This document shows positions 1 to 8,564 of a DNA stretch of 64,000 bases, one piece after another. The stretch's first letter is position 1, and the number at the start of each line of letters is the position of its first letter. The position numbers were made by a program, and so were the translations under genes. Location: the NCBI GenBank assembly GCA_900543205.1, contig UQQM01000004.1:1-64000 (forward strand). The letters run 5' to 3'. This stretch comes from an uncultured Bacteroides sp. (GTDB lineage: Bacteria > Bacteroidota > Bacteroidia > Bacteroidales > UBA932). Below the pieces are notes generated by a model. That model did not search any database. It worked only from the letters and a program-made list of their open reading frames with translations, and was not told the origin of the DNA.

Positions 1-536
1 TAAGATAGTGCCTCACAGTCATCATCTGGTGGAACTGGCAGTGCTGGACCGGATACGTCCTCAGCGCTTCCGCCAAGCCGCGCAGGCCGTCTATGACCAC
101 ACCGTATATCCTGAAGCCATGCCCCTTGAGCCAGTTCACGCCCTCCAGGTAGTCCGCTACCGTCTCGCATCTGACATACTTGCGCCATAGGATCTTGTTC
201 CTGTAGGTGTCCTTTATCACCATCAGCCCGAAATTACGGCCCCAGTAGGTCGTATCCATCTGGATCACGACACTCTTGTCCTTTGACACTTTCTGGACGT
301 AGCGCATCCCCTCCAGGTCACGCTCTATCGTCCTGACTGACACGCCGTATTTTGCGGCTAGCTGTTTCCGTGTCTGCTTGCCCTCGATATAATCCGTAAT
401 CACTTGCGCCTTGTCACGACGCCGACCTCCGTCAAAGCGACGTCCGCAATCCTTGCATTTGTACCTCTGAATATGGCCTCTCAAGCCGTTCCTGACCACT
501 TTCGCAGACCCACAGAAAAAGTATTTTTTTGTACAT
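1..536 (-). CDS. IS256 family (variant Zn-binding) transposase, C-terminus cut by window edge
   Basis: The minus strand encodes a transposase N-terminus. It has an N-terminal Cys-containing finger (FFCGSAKVVRNG, then YKCKDCGRRFDGG), a helix-turn-helix (QLAAKYGVSVRTIERDL), and the start of a DDE catalytic core: IQMDTTYWG carries the first Asp, VVIDGLRGL the second, and CQFHQM follows. The protein then leaves the window. The start is uncertain. An ATG at 536 gives the natural-looking MYKK start but is one base out of frame with the body, separated from it by a run of seven A (524-530). Alternatively a TTG at 556 is in frame without a shift. So it is either intact with a TTG start, expressed by slippage on A7, or a recent frameshift mutant. 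Confidence 0.7.
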
Positions 537-605
537 ATCGGTAATAATCTCTGCAAATATATTAAAATCAATACATTGCAGTGATTCCATCACCCCAAAT
601 GTCAA
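1..605 (-). mobile_element. IS256-type (Zn-binding variant) insertion sequence, one end inside window
   Basis: An insertion sequence reading leftwards and running off the left edge. Its inside end is placed at 605 because TTGACATTTGGGGTGA (read on the minus strand from 605) resembles TTGACATTTTTGGTTGGTG read from 1035, the end of a second related element. Both lie about 70-80 nt upstream of a transposase of the same family. The other inverted repeat and any target duplication are outside the window, so the boundary is inferred from that one matching end. Confidence 0.6.
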
Positions 606-953
606 CTAGGCCGAATAATATGTACCGTCAATAAGCAGATAAACTGGAGCCGTCGTCTTTATATTCCATGTCGGATATTCGTCCAGGTATTCATCGAACC
701 ACCGGTGGAGCTGCCTGCTGCTGTAGCCGCTGGCCCTTGAGATTTCCTCGATCGTCATCCTTCCTGAAACCCATTTACTGAACCACGGAAACCGATTCGA
801 TTTCGAGACGTCTTTCCTCCGGGTCGAAAATAGAGACTTGCAATTTCTGCACTTGAACCTCTGAGACTCGTTCCGCACACCCTATTACATTGCATCATGC
901 GGCCCGCATTCCGGGCAGCGTTGGCACCTCCTTATTTTTCGATTATCACTCAT
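606..953 (-). pseudogene. Broken IS256-type transposase fragment with two in-frame stops
   Basis: From an ATG at 953 the reading frame encodes MSDNRKIRRCQRCPECGPH, a CxxC zinc ribbon. It then hits two consecutive stops (TAA at 885-887, TAG at 882-884) and continues in the same frame as GVRNESQRFKCRNCKSLF, an HTH (IEEISRASGYSSRQLHRWF) and LLIDGTYY, which carries the first catalytic Asp. The frame ends at 606 at the border of the neighbouring element. The family protein is several hundred residues, so this is an N-terminal third at most, with no complete catalytic triad. The second half (from a GTG at 878) could be translated alone but could not act as a transposase. Confidence 0.75.
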
Positions 954-977
954 TAGATGAAACGCGTTTCATCTAAT
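952..977. repeat. 26-bp perfect palindrome covering the transposase start codon
   Basis: Half-sites ATTAGATGAAACG and CGTTTCATCTAAT meet at an ACGCGT centre with no loop and no mismatch. On the minus strand the 3' half ends with the first two bases of the ATG of the transposase pseudogene (start at 953). In RNA read through from outside the element the palindrome would fold the initiation region into a hairpin. Hairpins that hide a transposase start from read-through transcripts are known from other IS families. That function is inferred here. Confidence 0.6.
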
Positions 978-1062
978 TTCTTTATATTGCAGAATCTTAA
1001 CAAGTTATAGAGGTTTCACCAACCAAAAATGTCAATTATACCCCGGCATTTCCGGATAACTG

Positions 1063-1092
1063 AAAACCCCTCGCAGAACACTCTGCAAGGGG
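1063..1092 (-). terminator. Rho-independent terminator after tRNA-Asp
   Basis: On the minus strand, six bases past the tRNA end, CCCCTTGCAGA pairs with TCTGCGAGGGG around a four-base GTGT loop (1067-1092), followed by TTTT (1066-1063). Hairpin and U-tract are in the right order for the leftward tRNA transcript. Confidence 0.8.
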
Positions 1093-1097
1093 TTTCG

Positions 1098-1171
1098 CGG
1101 TGCGGAAGGGACTCGAACCCTCGACCTCCGGCGTGACAGGCCGGCATTCTAACCAGCTGAACTACCGCACC
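1098..1171 (-). tRNA. tRNA-Asp (anticodon GTC)
   Basis: The cloverleaf is readable on the minus strand. The acceptor 5' strand GGTGCGG pairs with 3' strand CCGCACC and is followed by discriminator G. The D-arm is AGTTCAGCTGGTTAGAAT. The anticodon stem-loop GCCGGCCTGTCACGCCGG has anticodon GTC, and the T-arm contains GGTTCGAGTCC. CCA is not encoded. A terminator follows directly. The region 954-1353 holds no protein gene; besides this tRNA it contains an IS end, a palindrome, the terminator and the promoter of the next gene. Confidence 0.95.
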
Positions 1172-1301
1172 AGTTTTGCTTTGCGCTGGTCGCTTTCCGT
1201 TGAAAGCGGATGCAAATATAGGCATAATTTGTGAAATTGCAATATCCGTCCCGAAAATTTTTTTATTTCCTGCTTCCCGGCAGGGAGCCGACCTGATTTT
1301 C

Positions 1302-1332
1302 TTGAATAATTACAAACTGCTTGCTATCTTTG
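1302..1332 (+). promoter_or_regulatory. Bacteroidetes-type promoter of the polysaccharide cluster
   Basis: A TATCTTTG -7 box (1325-1332) matches TAnnTTTG, and TTG at 1302-1304 lies 20 nt upstream in the -33 position. The box sits 21 nt before the ATG of the SLBB exporter gene. Confidence 0.6.
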
Positions 1333-1353
1333 TCAGTTCATTATAAAACCGAT

Positions 1354-3750
1354 ATGAAAAGAATTATTGTTCTGTTTGCTGCACTTCTGTGCTTCGGTAG
1401 CCTGAACGCCGCCGCGCAGATGTCAGACGACCAAGTGATCCAATATGCCCAGTCGGCGCTTCAGTCGGGCAAGAGCGAGACCGAAATCGGCAAGGAGCTT
1501 CTTGCAAAGGGCGTTACCCGCGCCCAGGCGGAGAGGATAAAGAATTCCCTGATGAGCGAGCAGTCCGCTTCCGTGACGGGGCAGCTGATTGACAGCAAGC
1601 TTTCGACACGTGCGGCTGCCGGATCCGAAATTCGGACCGAGAACGTGACCGAAGACTCCGGCGCCGAGGAAGTGTATGAATACACCGAAGCGGAGGCTTC
1701 AACCGGCAGCGACATTTTCGGTCACAACATATTCCGCAGCAGGACGCTGACTTTCGAACCCAACGAGAATACGGCCACGCCCGAGAACTACAGGCTCGGC
1801 CCCGGGGACGAGGTCGTAATTGAGATATGGGGTGACAACGAGGCTCTGATCAACCAGGTCATCTCGCCCGAAGGCCGCATAAGCATCAGCCGCGTCGGGC
1901 CTGTCCAGCTCAGCGGACTTACCATAGACGAGGCGTCCACCAGAATCCGCAAGGCTCTGTCCACCAAATTCTCAGGGCTTGACGGCTCGAAGTCTTCGGT
2001 GAGCGTGACCCTCGGCAGGATCAGGACTATACAGGTGAACGTGCTCGGAGAGGTGAACACTCCCGGCACCTACAGGCTTTCAGCCTTCTCCACCGTGTTC
2101 AACGCCATCTACAGGGCCGGAGGCGTGACTGCGACCGGCAGCCTTCGCGACATCAAGGTCGTGAGGTCAGGCAAGGAGATCGCTTCCGTCGATGTCTACG
2201 GGTACCTTCTGGACGGTCGGACGGACATCGACATCAGGCTTCAGGAAGGCGATGTCATCATGGTTCCTACCTACGGCTGTCTCGTCGAGATTGCGGGCAA
2301 GGTCAAGCGCCCGATGAAATATGAGATGAAGGAGGGCGAGAGCGTGGAGACCCTGCTGCAGTATGCAGGCGGATTCGCGAGCGACGCCTTCAGGGCCAAC
2401 CTGAGCCTCGTGCGCCAGAGCGGCGACGAGCGCGAGATACTTACCGTTGAGGACAAGGACTATGCGTCCTGCATGCTCGAGGACGGCGATGCCGTGGATG
2501 TCGGCGCCTCGCTCGACAGGTTCTCCAACATGGTCGAGGTCAGGGGCTATGTGTTCAGACCCGGACAGTACCAGCTTGGCGGGGACATAGCGACCGTGAG
2601 GCAGCTTGTCAGCTTCGCCGGCGGCCCCAAAGAGGACGCCTTCCTGCCCAGGGCCGTGCTGATACGCGAGAAAGAGGACCTTTCTGTGGAGACTCTGTCA
2701 GTGGATCTCGCCGGAGTGCTTTCCGGGGCGTCAGAGGACGTGCTGCTCAGGAAGAACGACGTGCTCGTGGTCTCGGGAATCCACGAACTTGAAGACAGGG
2801 GAACCCTGACCATCAACGGAATGGTGGCCCGTCCCGGGGAGTTCGTATTCTCCGACAACACGACCATCGAGGATCTGATCCTGCAGGCCGGAGGACTGCT
2901 TGAGGGCGCCTCCACCGCACGTGTGGACGTGGCCAGACGCATAATGGATTCGGACAGCATGGAGGCCAGCGACACCCTCGGACAGACCTTCAGCTTCCCT
3001 ATAAGGGACGGATTCGCCGTGGACGGCGGTGAGGACTTTATCCTCGAACCTTACGATGTGGTCTCCGTGCGCAGGTCGCCCGGCTACCGTTCCCAGACTT
3101 ACGTGAATCTCGGCGGTGCCGTCACCTTCCCCGGTGGATACCAGCTGCTCAGAAAGGATGAAAGGATTTCCGACCTGATCGCCAGGGCCGGAGGCGTGAC
3201 GAATCAGGCATATCTCAAGGGCGCGAGAATCATACGTGCAAACGACAACGGCGACAGCCAAGCCCTCGGACGTCTGATGCAGATCGCCGCTTCCCGCGAC
3301 AGCCTGAGCATCGATACGATCACGAGATCCTACAATGTGGCGGTCGACCTCGAGAAGGCCCTCGCCAATCCCGGTTCCGACTATGACATCGTGCTCAAGA
3401 CAGGAGACGTGATCACCATTCCCGAATATACCGGAACCGTCCGCGTGATAGGCGAGGTCATGTTCCCCAACGCGGTCATCTACGAGCCAGGCAAGTCCGT
3501 CAAGTATTATGTGAACGCCGCCGGCGGATACAATGTCAACGCCAAGCGCTCGAAGGCGTTCATAGTCTATATGAACGGCTCGGCCTCCCGCAGCGGTTCG
3601 CTTTCCGCGAAAGTGGAGCCCGGCTGTACGATCGTGGTTCCGGCCAAGCCCGAGCGCGGCAGGATGTCCGTCGGAGAGTTAGCCTCCGTCACGAGCGCGT
3701 CCAGCTCTCTGGCTTCAATGATTGCAGTACTCACCAACCTTTTCTTATAG
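1354..3750 (+). CDS. SLBB-domain polysaccharide export outer-membrane protein (Wza-like)
   Basis: 798 residues. The start is the ATG at 1354, which opens a clear Sec signal (MKRIIVLFAALLCFGSLNAAAQ). A non-ATG start further upstream would put 11 odd residues before it. After a short helical region comes a poly-export domain (YRLGPGDEVVIEIWGDNEA) and then a long series of SLBB beta-grasp repeats, recognisable by recurring V.G.V..PG.Y and AGG motifs (for example VNVLGEVNTPGTYRL, YVNLGGAVTFPGGYQLL). The C-terminus ends in a hydrophobic stretch. Such proteins form the outer-membrane or periplasmic conduit for capsule or exopolysaccharide. It is first in the cluster, 9 nt ahead of the Wzz-like gene, which supports the role. 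It is longer than classical Wza (~380 residues), as is common for Bacteroidetes multi-SLBB versions. Confidence 0.88.
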   Translation: MKRIIVLFAALLCFGSLNAAAQMSDDQVIQYAQSALQSGKSETEIGKELLAKGVTRAQAERIKNSLMSEQSASVTGQLIDSKLSTRAAAGSEIRTENVTEDSGAEEVYEYTEAEASTGSDIFGHNIFRSRTLTFEPNENTATPENYRLGPGDEVVIEIWGDNEALINQVISPEGRISISRVGPVQLSGLTIDEASTRIRKALSTKFSGLDGSKSSVSVTLGRIRTIQVNVLGEVNTPGTYRLSAFSTVFNAIYRAGGVTATGSLRDIKVVRSGKEIASVDVYGYLLDGRTDIDIRLQEGDVIMVPTYGCLVEIAGKVKRPMKYEMKEGESVETLLQYAGGFASDAFRANLSLVRQSGDEREILTVEDKDYASCMLEDGDAVDVGASLDRFSNMVEVRGYVFRPGQYQLGGDIATVRQLVSFAGGPKEDAFLPRAVLIREKEDLSVETLSVDLAGVLSGASEDVLLRKNDVLVVSGIHELEDRGTLTINGMVARPGEFVFSDNTTIEDLILQAGGLLEGASTARVDVARRIMDSDSMEASDTLGQTFSFPIRDGFAVDGGEDFILEPYDVVSVRRSPGYRSQTYVNLGGAVTFPGGYQLLRKDERISDLIARAGGVTNQAYLKGARIIRANDNGDSQALGRLMQIAASRDSLSIDTITRSYNVAVDLEKALANPGSDYDIVLKTGDVITIPEYTGTVRVIGEVMFPNAVIYEPGKSVKYYVNAAGGYNVNAKRSKAFIVYMNGSASRSGSLSAKVEPGCTIVVPAKPERGRMSVGELASVTSASSSLASMIAVLTNLFL

Positions 3751-3759
3751 CGGTCTGAT

Positions 3760-4923
3760 ATGGAAGAGAACAAATACGTGGAAGAGCAGTATGAAGAGAT
3801 AGACTTGATGGAACTTTTCCGCAAGCTGCTCAAGAACTGGAAACTCATACTCAAGTGGTGCGGAGTCGCTGCAGTAGTAGGGCTGGTTGTCGGCTTCAGC
3901 ATCCCCAAGGAATATACCGTAAGTTCAAGGATGGCCCCAGAGGTCGTGAACAGGTCGTCCGGCAGCCTGAACTCGCTGGCTTCGCTGGCGGGAATCAACC
4001 CGAACAACGTCAGCACCTCGGACGCCGTGTATCCGGATCTCTATCCTGACATAGTGTCTTCGAATCCCTTCATCGTCGAGCTCTTCTCCATGCCCGTGAG
4101 CTTCGAGCACAAGGACGAGACCGTGAACACCGACCTCTATGACTACCTGAAGAACTATACCAGGTCTCCCTGGTGGTCCTACGTGATTCAGGCCCCTTTC
4201 AAGGCCCTCGGATGGTTCATGGGGCTGTTCCGGGAGAAGACGGAGCCCGTGGAAGGCTATGCCGACCTTGACCCCTCCGCTCTCACGAAGGAGCAGGAGG
4301 ACATCGCCAAGGCCCTCAGGAATTCCATAAGTATCTCGGTGGACAGCAAGACCTCGGTTATTTCGGCCGATGTCACCGTCCAGGATCCCGGGGTGGCGAC
4401 CAGGCTTTCCGAAGCCCTCATCGAACAGCTTCAGGAATACGTGACAGCCTACCGCACGGAAAAGTCCCGCAAGGACCTGGAATATTACCAGCAGCTCTAT
4501 GACGAGGCGCGCGAGGTCTATTACGACGCACAGCAGAAATACGCCCAGTATGTCGACGCGAACCAGGGTGTCGTGCGCCAGAGCGTGATGATTGAGCAGG
4601 ACCGCCTGCGCAGTGAGATGGAACTGAACAACAGCCTCTACACCACCTGCGCCCAGCAGCTCCAGATGGCCAAGGCCAAGGTGCAGATGGAGACTCCCGT
4701 CTACGCCGTGATTACGCCTCCCACCATGCCTCTTGAGCCCAGCAAGCCTTCGAAGATGATGACCCTCATCGCCTTCATCTTCCTTGGCGGAGTCCTGTCC
4801 TGCGTATGGGTGCTCTGGGGCCGCGACTGGATAAAGAGCTTCAGGAGCGGACTCAAAGAAGATGACGCCCCCGCTCCCGCAAAGCCCGCGAAGAAGGCCG
4901 CTCACGAGGAAGTACAGCGTTAG
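3760..4923 (+). CDS. Wzz/chain-length determinant family inner-membrane protein
   Basis: 387 residues with the polysaccharide co-polymerase layout. A short cytoplasmic N-terminus (EIDLMELFRKLLKNWKLIL) leads into a first membrane helix near residues 30-48 (WCGVAAVVGLVVGFSI). A large periplasmic, partly coiled-coil region follows (YYQQLYDEAREVYYDAQQKY). A Pro-rich approach (VITPPTMPLEPSKPSK) precedes the second membrane helix near 332-352 (TLIAFIFLGGVLSCVWVLWG), then a Lys/Pro/Ala-rich tail. There is no tyrosine-kinase domain. It should set chain length and couple to the SLBB exporter encoded just upstream. Its stop codon overlaps the GTG start of uvrA by one base. Confidence 0.88.
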   Translation: MEENKYVEEQYEEIDLMELFRKLLKNWKLILKWCGVAAVVGLVVGFSIPKEYTVSSRMAPEVVNRSSGSLNSLASLAGINPNNVSTSDAVYPDLYPDIVSSNPFIVELFSMPVSFEHKDETVNTDLYDYLKNYTRSPWWSYVIQAPFKALGWFMGLFREKTEPVEGYADLDPSALTKEQEDIAKALRNSISISVDSKTSVISADVTVQDPGVATRLSEALIEQLQEYVTAYRTEKSRKDLEYYQQLYDEAREVYYDAQQKYAQYVDANQGVVRQSVMIEQDRLRSEMELNNSLYTTCAQQLQMAKAKVQMETPVYAVITPPTMPLEPSKPSKMMTLIAFIFLGGVLSCVWVLWGRDWIKSFRSGLKEDDAPAPAKPAKKAAHEEVQR

Positions 4924-7718
4924 TGGAAGACAACATAGAAATCAGAGGCGCCAGGGTCAACAATCTCAAGAACCTGTCGCTGGACATACCCAGAGGGAAG
5001 TTTGTCGTGGTGACCGGAATTTCCGGCTCCGGCAAATCTTCCCTTGTGTTTGATACCCTTTACGCCGAGGGGCAGAGACGTTTTTCTGAAAGCCTGTCGT
5101 CGTATGCAAGGCAGTTCCTCGGGCGCATGACCAAGCCGGATGTGGATTCCATCGACGGCATTCCGCCGGCTATCGCCATAGAGCAGAAGGTCACCACGCG
5201 CAACCCCCGCTCCACGGTTGCCACCACCACCGAGATATATGATTACCTGCGCCTGGTGTTCGCCCGTGTCGGCCATACCTTTTCTCCTGTGTCCGGGAAC
5301 GAGGTGCGCAAGGATACGGTCGACTCCGTGATGGCCTGGCTGTCCTCATGCACGGGAACATGCTATGTGCTGGCCGACCTCGGCTGGCCCGGCCGCGAGG
5401 ACAAGGTCGAACTCATGCTCGGACTCAAGGAGGACGGCTTCAACAGGCTCTACGCCGACGGCGTCCCTGTCCGCATAGATGATGTGCTGCAGAGGGACGG
5501 CGACTATCCTGCGGACGCATGGCTTCTTGTCGACCGCGTTCGCATGCCGGAATCGGGGGAGATGGACGCAGACACGCGCACTCGCCTGCTTTCATCGGTC
5601 GCTACGGCTTTCTCCAAAGGCGGAGGCGACATGGCGGTTGCTGCCGAAGACGGCGGACTGAAACGTTTCTGCAGCCGTTTCGAGCTGGACGGGATAGTTT
5701 TCCGCGAGCCTGACGAATACCTTTTCAGCTTCAACTCCCCGCTTGGGGCCTGCCCGGTCTGCGGCGGGCTCGGCAAGATCATAGGTATCAGCGAGGATCT
5801 GGTGATTCCGGACAAGAGCAAGAGCATCTACGACGGGGCGATCGCCTGCTGGCGAGGCGAGAAGATGGGCTGGTTCAAGGACCAGCTGATCCGGGTGGCG
5901 CCGCGTTACGGCATACCCGTATTCGAACCCTACTGCAACCTTTCCGAAGAGGTGCGCAAGAAGATATGGGAGACGCATTCGGTCGAAAACGACCCGGACA
6001 GCTTCGTCGGAATCAGGGAGTTCTTCGACTGGGTGGAGACCCAGCGCTACAAGATACAGTTCAAGTACATGCTGAGCCGCTTCAGCGGGCGGGCGGAATG
6101 TCACGAATGCGGTGGGAGCCGCCTGCGCAAGGAGGCCCTGTGGGTGAAGGTCGGAGGGAAGAACATCAATGAGGTCCTTTCGATGAACATAGATTCCGCC
6201 CTGGCGTTCTTCAGGGAGCTCCGGCTGCCTGACGGCGAGCGCGAGGTGGCTTCCGAACCCATATCAGAGATTGTCTCCAGGCTGGAGTGCATACGCGATG
6301 TAGGCCTGTCCTACCTGACGCTCAACCGTGCCTGCAACACCCTCTCGGGCGGCGAGAGCCAGCGTATCAACCTGGTCACGGCGCTCGGGTCGAGCCTTGT
6401 CGGCTCTATGTATATCCTCGACGAGCCCAGCATCGGCCTGCATCCGCGAGACACCGAGAAGCTGATCGGGGTGCTGCGCCGCCTGCGCGACATAGGCAAT
6501 ACCGTGGTGGTTGTCGAGCACGATGAGGAAATCATGCGCGCCGCCGACCTGCTGATTGACATGGGTCCGCTGGCCGGACGGAGCGGCGGGGAGATAGTAT
6601 GGTCGGGCAGGCTCGCGGACAGGATTCCGGAATCCGATGTGGACAGGTCGCTTACATTGCAGTACCTCACTGGACGCCGGGGCCGCCGCACCCGCGAGAA
6701 ACGCAGCTGGCAGTATTCCATCACCGTCAAGGGTGCGATGGAACACAATCTCAAGGACATAGACGTCCGTTTCCCGCTGGGGACGCTTACCGTCGTGACC
6801 GGCGTGTCCGGTTCGGGAAAGTCATCTTTGGTGGGGGACATACTGTATCCGGCACTTTACCGGCACATCCATGATTCCGGTGACATGCCCGGCACCTTCA
6901 GGGGGCTCGGCGGCAACCTTGACAGAATCACGAGGGTGGAATACGTGGACCAGAATCCCATAGGCCGCAGCTCCCGCTCCAACGCCGTCACCTATCTCAA
7001 GGCCTACGATGACATACGCAAGCTGCTTGCCGCCCAGCAATATGCCAAGATCAACGGGTTCGGCCCGAATTACTTCTCGTTCAACACCGACGGCGGCCGC
7101 TGCCCCGAATGCCAGGGCGAGGGCGTGGTCAGGATAGAGATGCAGTTCATGGCGGACGTGGAGATGGTCTGCGAGGAATGCGGAGGCAGACGCTTCAAGC
7201 CTGAAATCCTCGAGGTGCGCTACCGGGGGAAGAACGTGGATGACATCCTGAACATGAGCGTGGACGAGGCCATAGAGTTCTTTGCCGCCGGCAGCGAACC
7301 CGAATCGCTTTCCGTGGCTGAGAAGCTGAAGCCTCTCAGGGACGTGGGGCTAGGCTACATAAAGCTCGGACAGAGCAGCTCCACTCTTTCGGGAGGGGAG
7401 AGCCAGAGAATAAAGCTCGCATTTTTCCTGTCGATAAGCAGGAATTCCTCAAAACCTGAGAAAATAATGTTTATCTTCGACGAACCGACCACCGGCCTGC
7501 ATTTCTACGATGTGGAGAAACTGCTCGGTGCCTTCGATGTCCTGCTGAAGGCGGGACACTCGCTGGTCGTCGTCGAGCACAACCCCGATGTGATACGCTC
7601 GGCCGACTGGGTCATCGACCTGGGGCCGGACGCCGGCGACAAGGGCGGGGAAGTGGTGTTCGAGGGTACGCCCGAGGATTTGAAGAACAGCGGGACCTTT
7701 ACGGCAAGATATATATGA
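4923..7718 (+). CDS. uvrA: Excinuclease ABC subunit A (UvrA)
   Basis: 931 residues, the usual UvrA size. Two ABC modules are visible: Walker A GISGSGKSSL near residue 32 and GVSGSGKSSL in the second half, each with a LSGGESQRI signature and a DEP Walker B (ILDEPSIGLHPRD, IFDEPTTGLHFYD). Zinc-module cysteines are present (CPVCGGLG, ECHECGGSR, CPECQGEG, CEECGGRR). The protein scans DNA with UvrB in nucleotide excision repair. The first Cys pair found near residue 120 in many UvrA1 proteins is absent (VGHTFSPVSGNEV), so this may be one of two UvrA paralogues common in the phylum. The GTG start overlaps the wzz stop, and its own stop overlaps the next ATG. It is therefore translationally coupled inside a polysaccharide cluster, an unusual place for a repair gene. 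Confidence 0.95.
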   Translation: MEDNIEIRGARVNNLKNLSLDIPRGKFVVVTGISGSGKSSLVFDTLYAEGQRRFSESLSSYARQFLGRMTKPDVDSIDGIPPAIAIEQKVTTRNPRSTVATTTEIYDYLRLVFARVGHTFSPVSGNEVRKDTVDSVMAWLSSCTGTCYVLADLGWPGREDKVELMLGLKEDGFNRLYADGVPVRIDDVLQRDGDYPADAWLLVDRVRMPESGEMDADTRTRLLSSVATAFSKGGGDMAVAAEDGGLKRFCSRFELDGIVFREPDEYLFSFNSPLGACPVCGGLGKIIGISEDLVIPDKSKSIYDGAIACWRGEKMGWFKDQLIRVAPRYGIPVFEPYCNLSEEVRKKIWETHSVENDPDSFVGIREFFDWVETQRYKIQFKYMLSRFSGRAECHECGGSRLRKEALWVKVGGKNINEVLSMNIDSALAFFRELRLPDGEREVASEPISEIVSRLECIRDVGLSYLTLNRACNTLSGGESQRINLVTALGSSLVGSMYILDEPSIGLHPRDTEKLIGVLRRLRDIGNTVVVVEHDEEIMRAADLLIDMGPLAGRSGGEIVWSGRLADRIPESDVDRSLTLQYLTGRRGRRTREKRSWQYSITVKGAMEHNLKDIDVRFPLGTLTVVTGVSGSGKSSLVGDILYPALYRHIHDSGDMPGTFRGLGGNLDRITRVEYVDQNPIGRSSRSNAVTYLKAYDDIRKLLAAQQYAKINGFGPNYFSFNTDGGRCPECQGEGVVRIEMQFMADVEMVCEECGGRRFKPEILEVRYRGKNVDDILNMSVDEAIEFFAAGSEPESLSVAEKLKPLRDVGLGYIKLGQSSSTLSGGESQRIKLAFFLSISRNSSKPEKIMFIFDEPTTGLHFYDVEKLLGAFDVLLKAGHSLVVVEHNPDVIRSADWVIDLGPDAGDKGGEVVFEGTPEDLKNSGTFTARYI

Positions 7719-8554
7719 TGAAAAGAATTGCAGCCCTGACCATGGTCAGGAACGATGACTTCTACCTTGAGAAGTGGGTGGAATACTACGGAGGACAGCT
7801 CGGAAAGGAGAATCTCTACATCTTCTTCGACGGGACGGACCAGAAGATAGCTCCTTTCTGCGAGGGAACCAACGCCTTCCTTCACGAGAAGATAGGCAGC
7901 CAGGTCGTTCAGGCCGAGAAAGGCAGGCTGTCCTTCCTGTCGGAACAGGCCGCGAAGCTGCTTGCCGGAGGCTATGACCTGGTGATAGGCGTCGACGCCG
8001 ATGAATTCATTGTCGTAGACCCGGCGCGGGGGATGAGTCTTGCGGAGTATCTTTCCGCACAGAAGATAGATGTCTCCCTGTCAGCCCTCGGCCTGGATTT
8101 CGGACAGAAGCTCGGGGAGGAGGGCGACATCACTTCCGACAGGCCCTTCCTGCAGCAACGCCGCTATGCCCAGATAGGTACGCGCTACACCAAACCTTCG
8201 ATAGTCGCCGTCCCATGCCGCTGGGGCTCGGGCTTCCATAGGGTCAAGGGACATAATTTCCATATCGGTAAGGACCTCTATCTGCTGCATTTCGGTTATT
8301 TTGACAAGAAGAGGCTCGAGGACAGGTTCAACGACAAGGACCGCCTGAGCCAGGGCTGGGGCAAGCACATGAAGAAACGTTCGCGCACCATACGCCTGGT
8401 CTCCACCAGGCGGGCGCGCCCTTTCGACTCCTGGGTGCGCTTTGCGAGGATATGCCAGACCATTGTGCGTCCGCCCTACGCCCTGAACAAACCGGCGATG
8501 TTCGAGCTCAGGATAATCGTGCGCATCCCGGAGAGGTTCGAGAACATAATATGA
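7715..8554 (+). CDS. GT-A type glycosyltransferase (family 2-like)
   Basis: 279 residues. The start ALTMVRNDDFYLEKWVEYY is typical of the glycosyl-transferase group that handles capsule or glycan side chains, with a DGTD turn and an Asp-rich metal/nucleotide motif IGVDADEFIVVDP near residue 95. A basic C-terminal half (KKRSRTIRLVSTRRARPF) probably faces the membrane. The ATG overlaps the uvrA stop by 4 nt. It probably adds a sugar to the polysaccharide exported by the upstream SLBB/Wzz pair. Sugar specificity cannot be read from sequence. Confidence 0.75.
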   Translation: MMKRIAALTMVRNDDFYLEKWVEYYGGQLGKENLYIFFDGTDQKIAPFCEGTNAFLHEKIGSQVVQAEKGRLSFLSEQAAKLLAGGYDLVIGVDADEFIVVDPARGMSLAEYLSAQKIDVSLSALGLDFGQKLGEEGDITSDRPFLQQRRYAQIGTRYTKPSIVAVPCRWGSGFHRVKGHNFHIGKDLYLLHFGYFDKKRLEDRFNDKDRLSQGWGKHMKKRSRTIRLVSTRRARPFDSWVRFARICQTIVRPPYALNKPAMFELRIIVRIPERFENII

Positions 8555-8564
8555 TTGCGTGCCT

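Larger units (their letters stand above)
606..1035 (-). mobile_element. Truncated IS256-type (Zn-binding variant) insertion sequence
   Basis: The element begins at an end-like sequence TTGACATTTTTGGTTGGTG (minus strand, from 1035). It carries a palindrome and the first ~115 codons of a transposase, then stops abruptly at 606 where the end of a second related element begins. The junction falls just after the codons for the first catalytic Asp region (LLIDGTYY). The simplest reading is that the second element inserted into the first and the remainder of the first lies beyond the window or was deleted. Confidence 0.6.

Noticed and set aside
1016..1225. A 69-codon leftward frame spanning the tRNA.
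   Set aside because: It only reads through tRNA-Asp and its terminator.
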